DNA of 64,000 nucleotides. It comes from Proteles cristata cristata. Lineage: Eukaryota > Chordata > Mammalia > Carnivora > Hyaenidae. The stretch covers positions 124,001 to 188,000 of the forward strand of contig JAESUZ010002606.1 of the NCBI GenBank assembly GCA_017311185.1, given 5' to 3'. Positions within the stretch are counted from its first letter, which is position 1. The number at the start of each line of letters is the position of its first letter. Below the pieces are notes generated by a model, which saw only the letters and a list, made by a program, of their open reading frames with translations, was not told the origin of the DNA and ran no database searches. Positions 22,301 through 37,300 of the stretch are shown piece after piece. Both the position numbers and the translations under genes were made by a program.

Positions 22301-25300
22301 ACTGGAGACTAAGTTTAGCCCTAAGGGCAGAACCATGTCTGTGATGTAAAAACTCTGGACACCAAGGCTCAAACGAGCTTCTGTGCTTGGCTACACTCAG
22401 TGCTTATTGTTGCCAGAGTTAATGCTGTCCATGACTCCACTGGGAGAGGACAATGAAATCTCTGTTTCTGGAGCCCTCCTGAACTCAGTCCCATACATAC
22501 ATCTCTTTCCTTGTCTAAGTATAATCTAAATTATTTTGCTGTAATAAACTGTAACTATGAGAAGAATAGTTTTCAGTGTCTCATGAGTCTTTCTAGTTAA
22601 TTACTGAACTTGAGAGTGGTCTCCAGGACCTCCAAACTTAGAGATGGTGTCAGAAGTTAGGGTGGTCTCGGGGGTCCCGGAATTCTGCACTGGCCTTCCA
22701 GGTCTGTCATAAACAACGGGAAGGCTCAAAATACCTATCAAAGTGGTGCTGAAAATACTGTCTGCAGAAGTCTGTTAGAGAAGTCTATGAGGAGGTCTTC
22801 TGGACTCTGCATACTTCACACAAATAATATTTATAAGCTAAAAAGACTCTTCCAGAGTTCTCCAAGTAATCAAGCCAGCACTTAAAATGGTACCATGCCC
22901 TGTGCACCATGAACACCTCTAGGGGCTCTGTTAATAATACAGAGATCACAAATAAACTTTGTGGAAAGCCACATTTGCCATGTTGTTGGGTCAATCTTCA
23001 GAGCAAATCAGGAAGGTGGGATTTCAAGGAGTTACTCAAGAAGATACTGAATTTTGAACTTCCAATACTCTTTAGGAAATTGTGTAAGACTGATCTGCAA
23101 GTATGAAGCTGTATTTATCCTCCATATTACAACTGTATATCAAACTTACATAAAAATATAGCTATTATATCTATCATCATCTTTTAATCTCAAAATGCTT
23201 TTTATTTTTAGTCTTTCCAGTAAGGAACTTTTAAGAGAAAAGAATTTTCTGTATCAAAACATATGCAATAACTATATCTGTTAACATTTTAGGAAAACAC
23301 TAGGGTCATTTATGCCTGCATTACCTTTACCTGCACTGGGGCTTCAAACACATAAGACTACAGTGGGGAAAATCCAATAAGTAGCATTTTCTCAGTACAC
23401 AGCCTGGATCACGATTCTTCTCCTACATAGAGGCTATACACTGCAAGCCTGGGGTTATCCCAGGCAAAGATGATGCTATGCTTTCCTTTAAGACAGTGAT
23501 CTGTGGTTTATAAAAGCAGATATTGGAAAACAATTATGTCTGTAGAGAAAATTATTCTTCATATCATTACTTATAATACCAATTCAGCTGTGCTAAAAAT
23601 GAGCAGGGAAGAAACTAGAGGGAAACATAATACACCAAAATGTAATACTGATTACCTCTAAGTGGTATGATTACAGGTGATCTAAAATTGTTATTAATTT
23701 TATTTTTTAATGAGCATGCATTATTTGTATAATAAAATTGATAAATATTATTTAAAGGTTATTACCTGTAATTCCCCTTGCCACCACCCACTTGAATTTT
23801 TCTTTAGGATTAGTATTAACTGCCCAGGTGCAAGGCTAAGTTGTTCAGAACCAGAAGCTGCATATGCTGAAGTTACTTGAGCAATCTCTGAAAAGCAGAC
23901 AGGCAAGAAACTATGAATTCAAGACGATTAAACACTGTAGTACCTTTTCAATTCCATTATTATACATACCAGGTTTCTTGTTTGATGTTCCAGATTTGCT
24001 AGCACTCCCAAAACTCTGTAAGGAAAAAACATACTGTTTTATCATTTTCTTTTCTTTTGTTTAATGTTTTATTTATTTCTAGGAGAGAGAGAGAGAGAGA
24101 CAGCGTGAGCAGGGGAGGGTCAGAGAGAGAGGGAGTCACAGACTGAAACAGGCTCCAGGCTCTGAGCTGGCAGTCAGCACAGAGCCCGACGCGGGGCTCA
24201 AACCCACGAACCACGAGATCATGACCTGAGCGAAAGTCGGACGCTTAACCGACTAAGCCACCCAGGCGCCCCTGTTTTATCATTTTCTAATAATCCAGAA
24301 GTAAGAGTACAAAGGTTATTAGGAATTAGATTTCTAATTCCCAGGGTTCTTGTTTCTTTAAATGAAGGTCTACAAAAACAGCCATTAATTACAAATGGCT
24401 GATGCTGGCATCCATGGACTCAACAAGAAGAGCTCATTTTCTGTATCTTACCTGAATATCAAACATGAACATCTGGACCAGATACCTCATTTATCAGGTG
24501 AGCATCAATGCCCACCAGATACAATATATCTTAAGGCATTTGTGAGTTTTGCCTCTGCCACCCAGGAGGCAATGTTTTTAATTTTTTGCCTGTTCCCCCT
24601 GATCCTGACATAAGAACAACAACAACAAAAAATCCATTCCCTGGGTGGCAGCAGACTGGGTCCCAGTCTGACTTAATAGGACAGGGGCGCCTGGGTGTCT
24701 CAGTCGGTTAAATGTGTGACTTCGGCTCAGGTCATGACCTCACAGCTCATGAGTTCGAGCCCCGCATCAGGCTCTGTGCTGACAGCTCGGAGCCTGGAGC
24801 CTGCTTCGGAACCTGTGTCTCCCTCTCTCTCTGCCCCCTGCTTGTGCTCTGTCTCTCTCAAAAATAAACACCACACCCACACCCACACCCACCCACACCC
24901 ACACCCACACCCACACCCACACCCACACACTAGTTGGGCCAACCACCTTTCTTTTCAGGAATCTGAACAAGTAAAGGCAAGGAACAGACAATTTTTTTTT
25001 CTGTTAGTGAATCCAATTATAGTGCAAGTATTGAAGTGGAACTGATGGGAATCACAGCCTAACATTTTCTGGGTACTTATGACATAACAGACAGTGGTCT
25101 AAGAATTTCACATATATTTATTCATTCAATTCTCATAACACTCTTAAGTATTGTAATTATCCCCATTTTACAAGAATGAAACTGAGGTACAGAAAGGTAA
25201 AATAACTTGTACAAGGTCACCTAGCCTCTAAGCGTTAGCGTCAGAAGTTAACCTACATGGCTGTCATGTATGGTGTGTGGATGGATCCCTGGGGACAGTC

Positions 25301-28300
25301 CTTGAGCCCCTTCCAAGAGTCCTGATGATAAAGACTTTTTTCATAACAACATTAAGACATCATTTGTCTCTTGCATGTTGTAGACATTTACACCAGAGGG
25401 TAAAACTGCTGCTGCCTTAGCATGAATCATGGTAGGAGTGCGAAATTACACTAGCAGTCCTAGTATTGCTCACAGCCACATGCTCACAGGAAAACAAACA
25501 AAACGGTTTCACTCAAGAATGTCCTTGATCAGGGGCACCTGGGTGGCTCAGTTGGTTAAGCGTCTGATTTTGGCTTAGGTCATGATCTTGCAGTCTGTGG
25601 GTTCGAGCCCCGTGTCAGGCTGTGTGCTGACAGCTCAGAGCTTGGAGCCTGCTTTGGCTTCTGTGTCTCCCTCTCTCTCTGTCCCTCCCCACTCACGCTG
25701 TCTCTCTCTCTCAAAAATAAATAAGCATTAAAAGAATGCCCTTGATCAAGGGGCGCCTGGGTGACTCAGTTGTTTAAGCGTCGACTTCAGCTCAGGTCAT
25801 GATCTCCTGGTTGTGTGCTGACAGCTCGGAGCCTGGAGCCTGCTTCAGATTCTGTGTCTCCCTCTCTCTGTCCCTCCCCTGCTCATGCTGTCTCTCAAAA
25901 ATAACAAACATTAACAAAAAACATTTTTTTAATAATTAAAGAAATATCCTTGATCAAGGAGTAAAAATATGAAATCTTAATGAAATATAATCTTTTAATT
26001 TTTTTATTTTATTTTAAAGTAGGTTCCACATCCAATGTGGAGCTCGAACTCAAGACCCAGAGATCCAAGAGTGGCATGCTCCAGCAATGGAGCCAGCCAG
26101 GTGCCCTGAAATACAATCTTTTAAAAATTCCGTGTGACTAAACAGAAGCATGCCTGCGGCACTTCTGCTGTATACTGAAGTACCAAGACAGCGGTCTCAA
26201 GGAGAAGCACTTGTGTGATCACACTGCAAGCTAAACTAGGTTTTCATGGCACATTTTTACTTGAAAGAACAACTGAATGACAAACTACTCAGACTTGGGG
26301 GTTTAGCAGACATTTTCTCAAAGATAAAGTATTCTTGTCACATCAAGGAAAACCGCTGACGATTTGTTGTCAATGATCAAATTCAAGATTTCAAGAGAAA
26401 CCTGAAATTTTGAAAAACTTGGATCTACCACCATGAATTTGACAGTTTCAAAGTATTTAAAGATCTTCCTATGAGATCAATGGTGACATTAACAAATGTA
26501 ACTTTTTGATACTGTATAATGAAATGTGTCAATACTAGGAATATTTGCATAACTCAGTGATTTAATATTTTCTAAATGACCAAAGAATGATGTTATCATA
26601 TCATTCATGGGTAAAAGAAAAAAAAATCCGTCCAATTTTAACAGTAACAAATGTTCACTGATATGTTTAGATTCCATGTGTAACTAACCTGTAACAATTT
26701 AACACTCATCAAGTGTTGGTGTGGTAATAACAAAGAATATATACAGATATCTAAAAATGTTATTAAAATATTTCTGTTAGGGCGCTTGTGTGGTGGCTCA
26801 GCCAGTTAAGCGTCCGACATTAGCTCAGGTCAGGATCTCACGGTTGGTGAGCTTAAGCCCCATGTCGGGCTCTGTGTTGTCAGTGTAGACAGAGCCTACT
26901 CAGATCCTCTGGCCCCCTCTCTCCCCACATCCTGCCTCACTGCTCATGCTCTCTCTAAAATAAACATTTTTTTTTGAAATTAAGAAAGTATTTCTCTGTT
27001 TCCGCTCATATCTGTGTGAGGCTGAATTTTCTTTGTATACGTCAACCAAAAGAACGTATCACAACAGACTGAAAACAGAAACAGAGGAGAATTTACCCGT
27101 CTTCAGGTTAAGCTAGACATTAAAGAGATCTGTAGAATATAAAACAATGCCCCTCTTTTCACCAAACTTTTTTGTTTGAAAATATATTGTTGTTTTTCAT
27201 AAGAAGCAAGTTATTTATATAACCATGTAATGGGTTTAACTTGGTTACTTTAAAATAATATTCTTAAAACCGCAGTTTTAATTTCTAATATGGAAAATAT
27301 AGCTATATATAACCCATGTATTTAAAAAAGCTTTTTAGAGTCCCCAATTTTTTAAGAATGTAAAAAGTTCTAGAAACCTAAAGGTTTGAGAACTGCTGCA
27401 CCGTACTATGCTAGTAGAAGGATGAAAAGCAGCAGGAAGCCATAAGGTAGGGTGAGTCACATTAGTGTCAGGGCCTTAAGGTAAAATTTTACAGACTCCT
27501 TCACGGTGATCCCTTGTAAGCTGGGCTGGATCTGGGATCATCCCTAGCTTTAGTTACTGTGAGACCAGCCCTACCTTTGGCTCCTGTTCTTAGAAATTTA
27601 ATGAAATCCTGTCTCTCTTACCTAATAGGATCCCTATAATAAAGTTGTGCTACCTTAAGTAGTTTCCTTACAACCAAATCCTGACCAAACCCATATATAT
27701 GAGTCTTTAAGTATGAACCTCAAGACGCAAGACTGGAATAGTTTTGTTTCTATATCAAATAACTCTACCTCTTGATCTTTTGGTTTGACATAATTTGATG
27801 GAAAAATTCCAGTTCTATCTCCAATACTTCCTGTCCACCATTCTCCATCCTTCTGGGTCACCAGTATTTCTTCACCTTCAGTGAAAGTCAAATCTCCGGG
27901 TTCTACACTTGAATATGGATAAAGTGCAATATACTCTGTTGGAAACAAAGCAAAAGGAAAGTAATTTTGGTTCTAAGAGTATAGAAGGAAAAGAATTATG
28001 TTAAACTCCAAATCCTATGTAAATTACTATAAAAGACCTGATAACTTATGGAAACCTAATGTAAAAAGATTTTAAAACAGAAAAAGGAAGGAAGCAATTA
28101 TTTAAAAATTTCTTAGAAAAAGACTATTTAACATAAGGCTTTACCACAGAGTTTCTTTTTCTTCCAACTGTATCATCATTTTATCACAGAGAATAATCCA
28201 TAAACACAAATAGATACAAGTGAAGATATGAAAAGCATTTTTCAATTTCCTTACACAAAATGTATTTTAAGATGCTATGTTCTTTCCTCTTTAATTCTTA

Positions 28301-31300
28301 TATAAATACAGTTATGAAAATGCCCAGTATCCAGCTGGCACCGGTACCAGAGGCCAAGCTCCACAGTGACCCAGCTTCTAGCACAGTGCTTGGCAAAGAG
28401 ATGCTCAAAAAACATTGTTAACAAATGGCCTCAAGGAAAGATCTACATGTTAGTTGGCTTTGGTTTCTGTCCCTGTTATTAGTACTACTTAGAACAAACA
28501 GTCGATGAACTGGTTTTTAGTCTTTCTTTTATCGTTATTTTTATTTGTCAACCTGGAATTTCATCCGTACATCCTAGAGATGACCGGGAACATTATCTAC
28601 AACCTGTTTCTTGTTCACATTCTCAGTGTTACTCAATTTATGACATTTAACAAAACCAAAAATGCATGCAACGTTTAGGTATGCTGTAATAAGCAAGGTC
28701 CTTCCCAAAATACTCGTCAGGACCATCCCAGGCTCATCCCACAGCACTCACTCTACCGTGAACCTGTTAGTGCAGCCTTGCTGGGGACCTGAGTTCCCTG
28801 ACCATTTCTAGCCATGCTCCGGCTCACGACTCTCCCTCTATCTACAAGAGCTGTCTCTTCCCGGGTCACTATGCAAAACCCTACTCCTTGCTTAAGATGA
28901 TTCAGTACTGCCATGTCCGTGGGTCCTTACATCTTATTTAAAACAAAGTTGTGTTCACTCACTACAGAATTTACTACAATGGTGTGCCTCTCCTCTCCAG
29001 TCTCCTGTGAGGTCTTGGGGGACTGTGTTTTATTCATCCTGTATCTTTCGGGCTCTAGCATAAAACCTTTCACACAGTAGAACCTGAATAAGTGGTTTAA
29101 TTTACCATTAAGCTGCTTTTCTTGAACAATAATATAAACATAAAATTATTTCACTGAAACTAATTTTACGACACTATTTATAAAGCTATGTAACTGTTAA
29201 ATAAAAATGCCTGAAATGAGGGTAGACAATCTTTCATTTTCTAGTGCTTTGAAATAAAAAATAAGTTATTAGTCAAACAACCTAAAGAGCCCACAAAAAA
29301 ATTTTTTGTAATAATTATGATAAAGTATAGCTTGATATCAAATCCTACTTAATGATATATAGATCCACTGTAATTAAAATGCAATTTGTAAACAACTAGA
29401 TGTACTAAAATTGCCTTATATCCTAAGTATCTATAACACAGATATATTATAAGAAAATAAAAACCTTCATGCTATCTCATTGCAACATTTTATTTATGAT
29501 CTTATTTACCGAGTTTATGTTGAATGTTTATATACTGATTTTCTAAAAATGCCCTATTTTTTTTCTATATTCTCAATATTCATGTGACATAAACAAAGGA
29601 CAGGTTTTTCTAAACTCACTTTAACACTGAAGACACAGAAACAGTGAGCCTAACAAGTGAAGGAAGTCAGATAATTAGTCAATAGCTAATCTAACTCTCA
29701 TAGAATTTACAAATTGCCAAAAGCTCACCCTCTCCAACTGCGTAGGCTGCAGAGGTAGGTTTCTTGTTTATAGCTGCATACAAAGCTTCTGGTCTGCCAA
29801 ATAAATACACAAACAGATAAGAAGAAACAATGAAGAAACAAAAAGCTATCAACAAGCAAAACCAAGTAAGGTGACACAGCAGGTGTTTGGAGTACATTCC
29901 TTTAGGACTTTCTAAGATGAATTTAAATACTGTCTCAGTAAAAAGGCTAGAAATATTCTCATACAAAATATTGTAGGGGACTAAGAATGGCCTAGTTACA
30001 GACTTCTAAATTTTTTTAATATATTAAAGTACTTTCAACATGGCTTATTGAGATATTTTGCCTTTCTAAAGGAATGTAAAAGTCACCAGTGTTTTGGTAA
30101 AGGGACAGTTATTTGGTAAAGCACAGAGGGAGCTTGGCTTCATACAGGGAGAAGAAGGACAGTATGTAAATCTTAGTATTTGTTTAGAGCACACTCTATT
30201 TGAATACTGAAAATCAACAGAACATTATCTTTCATATTTCAGAACAGGTAAAGCTTTAATTTCCAATTTAACCCAGGAAATGGAAAAAATCTGGAAGACT
30301 GTCATATTTAAGAACGAGACATCTATCTGTAGGATGCACCCAGGCTTCCCGAGAGCCTTGAGGAAATGATACAGTAAGTCAGTTCTCAGGATGACCCTTA
30401 CTATAACTCGTACCCACAACTGAACACACCACCACCTTGTGTAGGGTATGATCTCTCCATTTCTGCAGGTTTTCAAATTACATGCCTTATGTGTTAGAAA
30501 AGATCAGTAATTAAACAAGTTGGGGGGAAGAACATTTAAACTTACTGCCTTTACGCTGTAAGTTTCCTTCTTTGTAAAATGTTATGGCACTTACGATAAT
30601 CCCTGTAAGGGCCCAGCACAGTGCCAACATACACCTATCAGCTCTGAACTATTATCACTTACATGCTTCTAAATCTAAAATTCTGTGTCATACAGAAGAG
30701 TACATTTCTGCACTGGAACTAAAAATTCATACACAGAATCTCAGCACTGAAAATGTTTTTAAAGATTAATTTACTCTTTTTATCCCATCAATTGGGAAAC
30801 TGAAGGAAAATAGGTTATTCCACATAGCCTGACAAAAATAACAGAATCAGAACTCAAGCCTCTTGATTTCCAAAGACCTGTCTCTTTTCATTCACTCAGA
30901 TCACTTGTCTATTTGGGTCAATTTCAGTATAAAACACAGGTAGGTAGCTGCCCATCGTTACTTTTGTACTTACTTCTTAAACATCTTAAAGATGTCTGGA
31001 GATTGCACTCCTCTACAGACTGGGAAATAAAGGCCAAAGGCCTTATTTAGTTTTTACTTGTTATTCATTTGAAAATGGACTGCTCTGATTGTTCATTCAC
31101 TGAATCCTCTCCTTATTCACTAAACTACTATGACTGAGAAGTTACTATGCATTAAGATTATATCAGGCAGGAAAAAAAACCTGAAAAATAAAAAAAGGCA
31201 TGGATCCTGCCCTCCTAGACCTTATGATCTAGGTAAGACAATAAAGAACTATGACCCAGTCTGTTATGTATAGGAAGACAGAGGTCTGATCTTCAAGGAA

Positions 31301-34300
31301 TTCCTGAGGCCCAGAAATGATGCCCTACACTTTGGCAATGGGGGCGTCATCAGCAAAGATTTTTAATAGTGACAATGCACAGTAAACAACAAAGGAGAAG
31401 TGTTCCAAAGGCAATGAAAAGTAACTCTCTAGCTGACCTGATGACACAAAGAAACCAACAGATCTAAAATGTTAAGCACTTTGAAGACTTTAGGCATCTG
31501 AAATAACTAGAATAAAAGATATTCTAAAACCAGTACAAATATGTGAAGTACACTTTTTTCCCCCCCCCACTCTGGGAATCCCCCTGCATAAATGTTTTAC
31601 TTTATGGAACAGCCAGTTGTCTTTGGCTGGTTCATTAGTGAAAACACCAACATCCACATCTCACATAAACACAAAATGCTTACTCTTCCCGCCTGACTTC
31701 ACTCCCAGGGAGGATTTTGACGTAAGATTTTGGAAACCATCCTCTTCCTCCATGCACCTCCCCAAACCACCAATTTTCTTGCTGTTCCAAGACAGTAATA
31801 ATATCATGTTTTGAAAAGTTCAAGTGGTTATCTTTCTTTGCAGTCCAAGAACAAAGGGCCTGCGCCTTTAGGTTTTCTACAACTTGCCCCTGTGAATACA
31901 AAACCACAAAATTAAAAAAAAAAAAAAAAAAAAAAGGTAACCACGATTTTTGTTTCCTACTATATAACTTGCTTACTGTTCAGAGATCAGTTTGGTATGG
32001 TGGTGCCTTAAGATAACTTTTATCTACCGCATGATTTACAATTATATAGGACAGACAACCATTTGAGTAGCTTTCTGTTAAAAAAGTTTTTCCCCTATCA
32101 CTGAACAGTGCTGACCTCATCAACACCTTTGCCCTTCCAGAAGCGCTCCTTAAATTATCTTATTTATGTCTATTTCTTTTCTAATCTACCTTAATTGTAA
32201 CTTTATCTCCTGAGCTCCAGACCTGTAAGTCAGACTACTCATTGGGCCTTCGCACCCAGTTGTCTCTAAACCAGATACCTAAGTTGCACACGTGAGGCAT
32301 CATTTTTAGAGCCCACAGAACCCATTCCTCTAGCAATGGTCACCCAAGACGCCATCATCATCCTTCTAGTTACTCAAGCTAAGGACCTTGAAGAGGCTTC
32401 TGTAACTCCAACTTCTTCCTTACTCTCGACATTTCAGTGGATTGCCAACTTTATGTCAATTCCTCACACTCTTTTAAATCCATCTCCTCTTCTATACGTT
32501 TTCTGCACTGTGGCACTGGTTTACCTCAGCATCTCTCGGAATTAGCTACCGTGGCATCCTTCCTTGCTTGGTCTCCTTCCTTTCCACCAATCGGCCCCTG
32601 TACTACTGCTGAGTTAAGTTGGTACAATATATACACCTCTTGGAAACCTTCAGGGGCTGCCCACTGCCAAACTGCTAGGCATGGTATTAAACACTTCACA
32701 AATGAACCTCAACCTCTAGCTTTACTTCTTGACCCTTTCTCCAAGAATCCTGTACTCTAGCCACACTATAAATAATTCTTGCCCTGGAAACTCTTTGTGT
32801 TACCATACTTCACTGACTTTCCCCAAATCATTTTTTTCACAGGAATAACTTTCCTTCTCTGTTTGCTAAAATCCTGCCTATCTTCAAAGGTCCTGCTCAA
32901 ATACCTGGCCTTTTGTGAACCCTGTTCCAATTCTCACAGAGTGAATGAGCTCTCTCTCAGCTGTATACTCCTCAAGATTTTGTGGAATATCTTTATTACC
33001 TTCACATACTTCAAAATTATTTATTTCTATGTCTGTTTCATTAGATTATGGCTTCTTAATGGCAGGGATTTTTTTTTTCCATTAAATTTCTAGCACATAA
33101 AGAACCTATGGCCATGCAATAAACAGTTTTTTGAGTGAAGGTGAAATTTGTAGGACTCTGTTTTGACAAAGTCTGTGGTTTCCTTTCAGTAATATTAATG
33201 TAACAATGCCTGCAATGGTTATATATAAAGCAGAGGCTAAACATATATAACACAGTTCCCACACAAATGACTTTCTTACGAATAAAAACCCCAAAACCAT
33301 CAAGCCCAAATATCTTCTTACAGTAACTACAAATTAAGAATAACATAGCCAGATTTATAAAGATGACATCTTGAGCTTAGAAACCCTTGCTGTTAGCAAG
33401 TGGATGCTATGCAAATTAATTGTTGAGAAACTTCTAGGTAATAGCAATAATTTCTTTATATGACATCACACGTGAACGACAGGAACAGAAATCAAATACT
33501 ATAAACTCTGGTTAAATGAGTAAATGATGCCTCTGTACAAAAATTTTCTTTCTAATTTATATGAACAGGAACAATGTCAAAGAATAAAGCAGAGAAAAAT
33601 TAAAGATACACACCTGTCCATGAATCGGTGATATAGATCCAGGGGACACAGTACGAGTAAAAGCTGATTTTTTCTGCCATGATGTATTAACAGTTAGGTT
33701 TGTAAAAGATACATTTTGATAATCAGTCACTGACGCTGGTTGATTTGAAGAAAGTGATCTGTAAGTACAACACTTTGATGTAAATACATTTAATCATTTA
33801 AAATCTAATGAAGTATTAAAAATTTATCAACTTATACATAATTCACATTGTGTTTAAACACAATTTTGGAAAAAAGGATTCATGAACAAAGTACTGACTT
33901 ACATTTTAATTTATTAAATTTCAGTATGAAATCTGGAACGGAAGGTACTCTTGGAGAGTCCAGCACAGATTATAATATGATTAAGTAGCAGGCTGACACA
34001 ACTAAATACACTGCACTATTAGCTAAAAACTTACTCAGAAGAAGTTGAGGTAGCAGATACCGATACTGTAGGGGGAAGTAAGGCCTTCTTAGGAGACACA
34101 GATTTTTCACCTGATGGCATTTTTTCTACATAGTTGCAAGGAAACCAGCCAAAATTTCCTTGAAAACTACCATAAAGCCAACCAGGTTCTCCTACCGTTT
34201 TTTCATCAACCTATGGAAACAAAAAGAAGGGTTAACAATGGTTAGAATGTCACACATTTGCAAAGGAAAGAGATGCAGACTATTGTACAATGGCCTCATT

Positions 34301-37300
34301 TTCAAAATTAAGCCCATGTAACTAAAGAGTTAAGGCATTTTCTTTTCTTTTTTGGAGAGAGGGTGCAAGTGAGGATGGGGCAAAGAGGAAGAGAATTCCA
34401 CAAAGGGCAGGCAGAGAGAGAGAGAGAGAGAGAGTGGGGTTCACCCAGGGCTTATGTTTTTACCCAAAGCAAGGCTTGTGTTCACCCAAAGCGGGGCTCA
34501 AGCTCAATCGATGTGGGACTTGAACTCACAAACTCAGATTACCTGAGCTGAAGTCAGATGCTTAACAACTAAGCTATCCAGGTGCCCTAAGCTGAGGCAT
34601 TTTCTACAAATTAACAGTCACTATCACTAATGAAAGACAAAGGCACCTTTTAGAAAAAATGTTCATTTATTTATTTTGAGAGAAAGAAAGTTCATGAGCA
34701 GGGGAGCAGCAAAGACAGCGTGAAAGAGAATCCCAAGCAGGCGAGCTGTCAGTGCAGAGCCCAACACGGGGCTCAATCTGAACTGTGAGATCATGACCTG
34801 AGCTGAAATCAAGAGTCAGATAGATGCTCAATCAACTGAGCCACCCAGGCGCCTGTAAAAATGAAATTTTAAAAAGGCACCTTGACTCTTGATTTTGGCT
34901 CAGATCATGATCTCACAGTTAGTGAGATGGAGCCCTGCATCTGGCTCTTTGCTGGGGAGGGAGTCTGCTTGGGATTCACTCTCTCCCTCTCCCTCTGTCC
35001 TCCCCAACCTGTGCCTGTTGTGTGCTTTCTCTCTCTCTCTCAAAAAAAAAAAAAAAAAATATTGATTTCATCCAAGTTAAATACACAAAAACAGATTACA
35101 AAAACAAACAGCATTCTATATGGCTTATGATGGACAATTCCATCACTCATTATGCCCTGATTTCCTCTCCTGATAGTAACTTCCATTCTTAGTTGTTTCT
35201 TCTATATTCCCTTTCTTTCTTTTTTTTTTAAGTAGGCTTCACACCCAGCATGGAGCCCAATGCAGGGGCTTGAACTCGTAACCCTGAGATCAAGTCAGAT
35301 GCTTAACATCCAGACACCCCCAACTTCTATATTTCTAAATCATGTATTTATACTATTACTTCTTCAATGTTTCAATTTTAGACGTGATCTATTGGCTTTC
35401 TGTTATAGAAAAATCAACATTTAACTCTATTTTACTGCATCTTCTTATTCTATCAGCATTGCTATTTCAAATTTTTTGGTTTAATTATATTTAATGTTTA
35501 TATTATGGCTATGTAAATAAATACTTCACATCTAAATCATACACTGTTCTGATTAATTACATTTCCTTTCTTGCAAACCTGTTATTTTCCTATAGTTAAT
35601 CATTAATTTTTGTTTTGATTAGTTTTTTCTGTTCTTATCAGAGTCTTCTTAAGCTCTCTAAGAGAAACAGAAAACTTTCTCTACTGTTTTTCAACTGGTA
35701 ACACATATAGGTGATTTGTAGTTTCATCTCTTCTTCCTTTTACTGCTGAGTAATATTACATTGTATAGATGTAACACAATTTGTTTATATGTTTACCTGC
35801 TGATGGACATTTGAGTTGTTTCCTGTTTTTTGGCTATGATAAAACTGTGAACATTTGTCTTTGTATATTGATCTTATATCCTGCAACCTTGCTAAACTCA
35901 CTCATTAGTTCTATAACAGCTATGTAATAACTATATAATGGTGTTCTAAAACATAACAAAAGGAACCACTGATAAAATATCTTGTAAATCTAGTTTAAGG
36001 CTAAGTTTAAAATAGCTAAGCCACAGCACTACAAATGAAGAAAACAATAGACCTCAAGGAATTATTCAACATAAAGCAGAATGCTCAACAATATACCTAA
36101 CTTAAATGCTGGTCTCAAGGCAAGGATCACTGACAGGTATGAATATTGGCATTCAAACACTAGCTTCCTTCTTTCCCTACAAACTTTTTCTTTAAACTTT
36201 CTACCTTTTCAAGAAAAGGTCCATTCATTTAATCTTTAAAATCAGACCAAGTGTGCTTTTGTAACAGGTTAATTTTAATAAATTTCTTATCTATAATTTA
36301 TGGCCCTAATTTTTAGCTGTCAATTTATACCCAAAGTTAAACTAAAAATTTTGCATAAGTTCTCACAGGTTTATGGAAACTATTGTCTCAAAAACAGCAT
36401 TAACATATAAGAATGCTAGTAAAACAGGCTGTCATGGAAAATGCTGTCAGGACTCAGTAGAATTTCTAATCTTTTTCACTTTCAATCAAATCTCTTCTGC
36501 CAGCCTCATCCATTAAGTTGATTAGATCTTGCCTCCTATCTTACCAAGAATAGGGAAGCCATCAGAGCTGAGCTCACTTTCGAATTCAGCAAAATGTATT
36601 TATAGTTCCATCTATCCTTTCCTTCAACCCTCTAATCAAAAAGGAAGGGTAATCTAGTCCTCCCACTACTCTCTCCTCCTATGTTCTAGATCCCAAGTCC
36701 TCCAGCCTTATTGAGAATAATCTTCATCTGTATTCACTGGTCAGAACAGAGCGGCCTGCCAGGGAGCTATGAAGTGCCCTCTCGAGTGTTCTGTATGTTG
36801 ATCTGAGTGGTAGTTTCACAGATATATACGTGTGTACAAGTTATCTGAGCTGCATACCAATAGTTGTGCACTTTACTAAATCCAGTATCATTAACCCGTT
36901 CCCTCTCTGCAGATCCTACCATTATTTAAACTTGTAACTAAACAAACTTGCTCAAGCCAAGTTAAAAAAAACAAAACAAAAAATGAAACATGGGACAACT
37001 TCCTTCAATTCACACTCATTACTTATCATTTTCTCTGCCTTCCCACTTTCAAAAGCTAAGCTCCTTCAAAGAATTTTATATATTCACTGTCTCCTCTTCC
37101 TCCCTTCCAATGTGTTCAGGTCACTGAAATCTGGCTTCTTCCCCCACCACTCTAATCAACCGTTTTCCTCTAGGTTAACAATAGCTGTGACACTGCTAAT
37201 CTTGTGGCTGTTTTTTCAGTCCTCTGATCTCTGCCTGAGATCTCTCCAAACATCTCTGGATACTCAACTGCTGTCTAGAAATCTGAAACTCATCCAAAAT

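Noticed and set aside
24870..24929. Interstitial telomere repeat
   Set aside because: The unit is CCCACA, not CCCTAA.
24695..25045. Open frames with His/Pro and Val/Trp/Gly repeats
   Set aside because: They come from the SINE and its (CCCACA)n tail, not from a gene.
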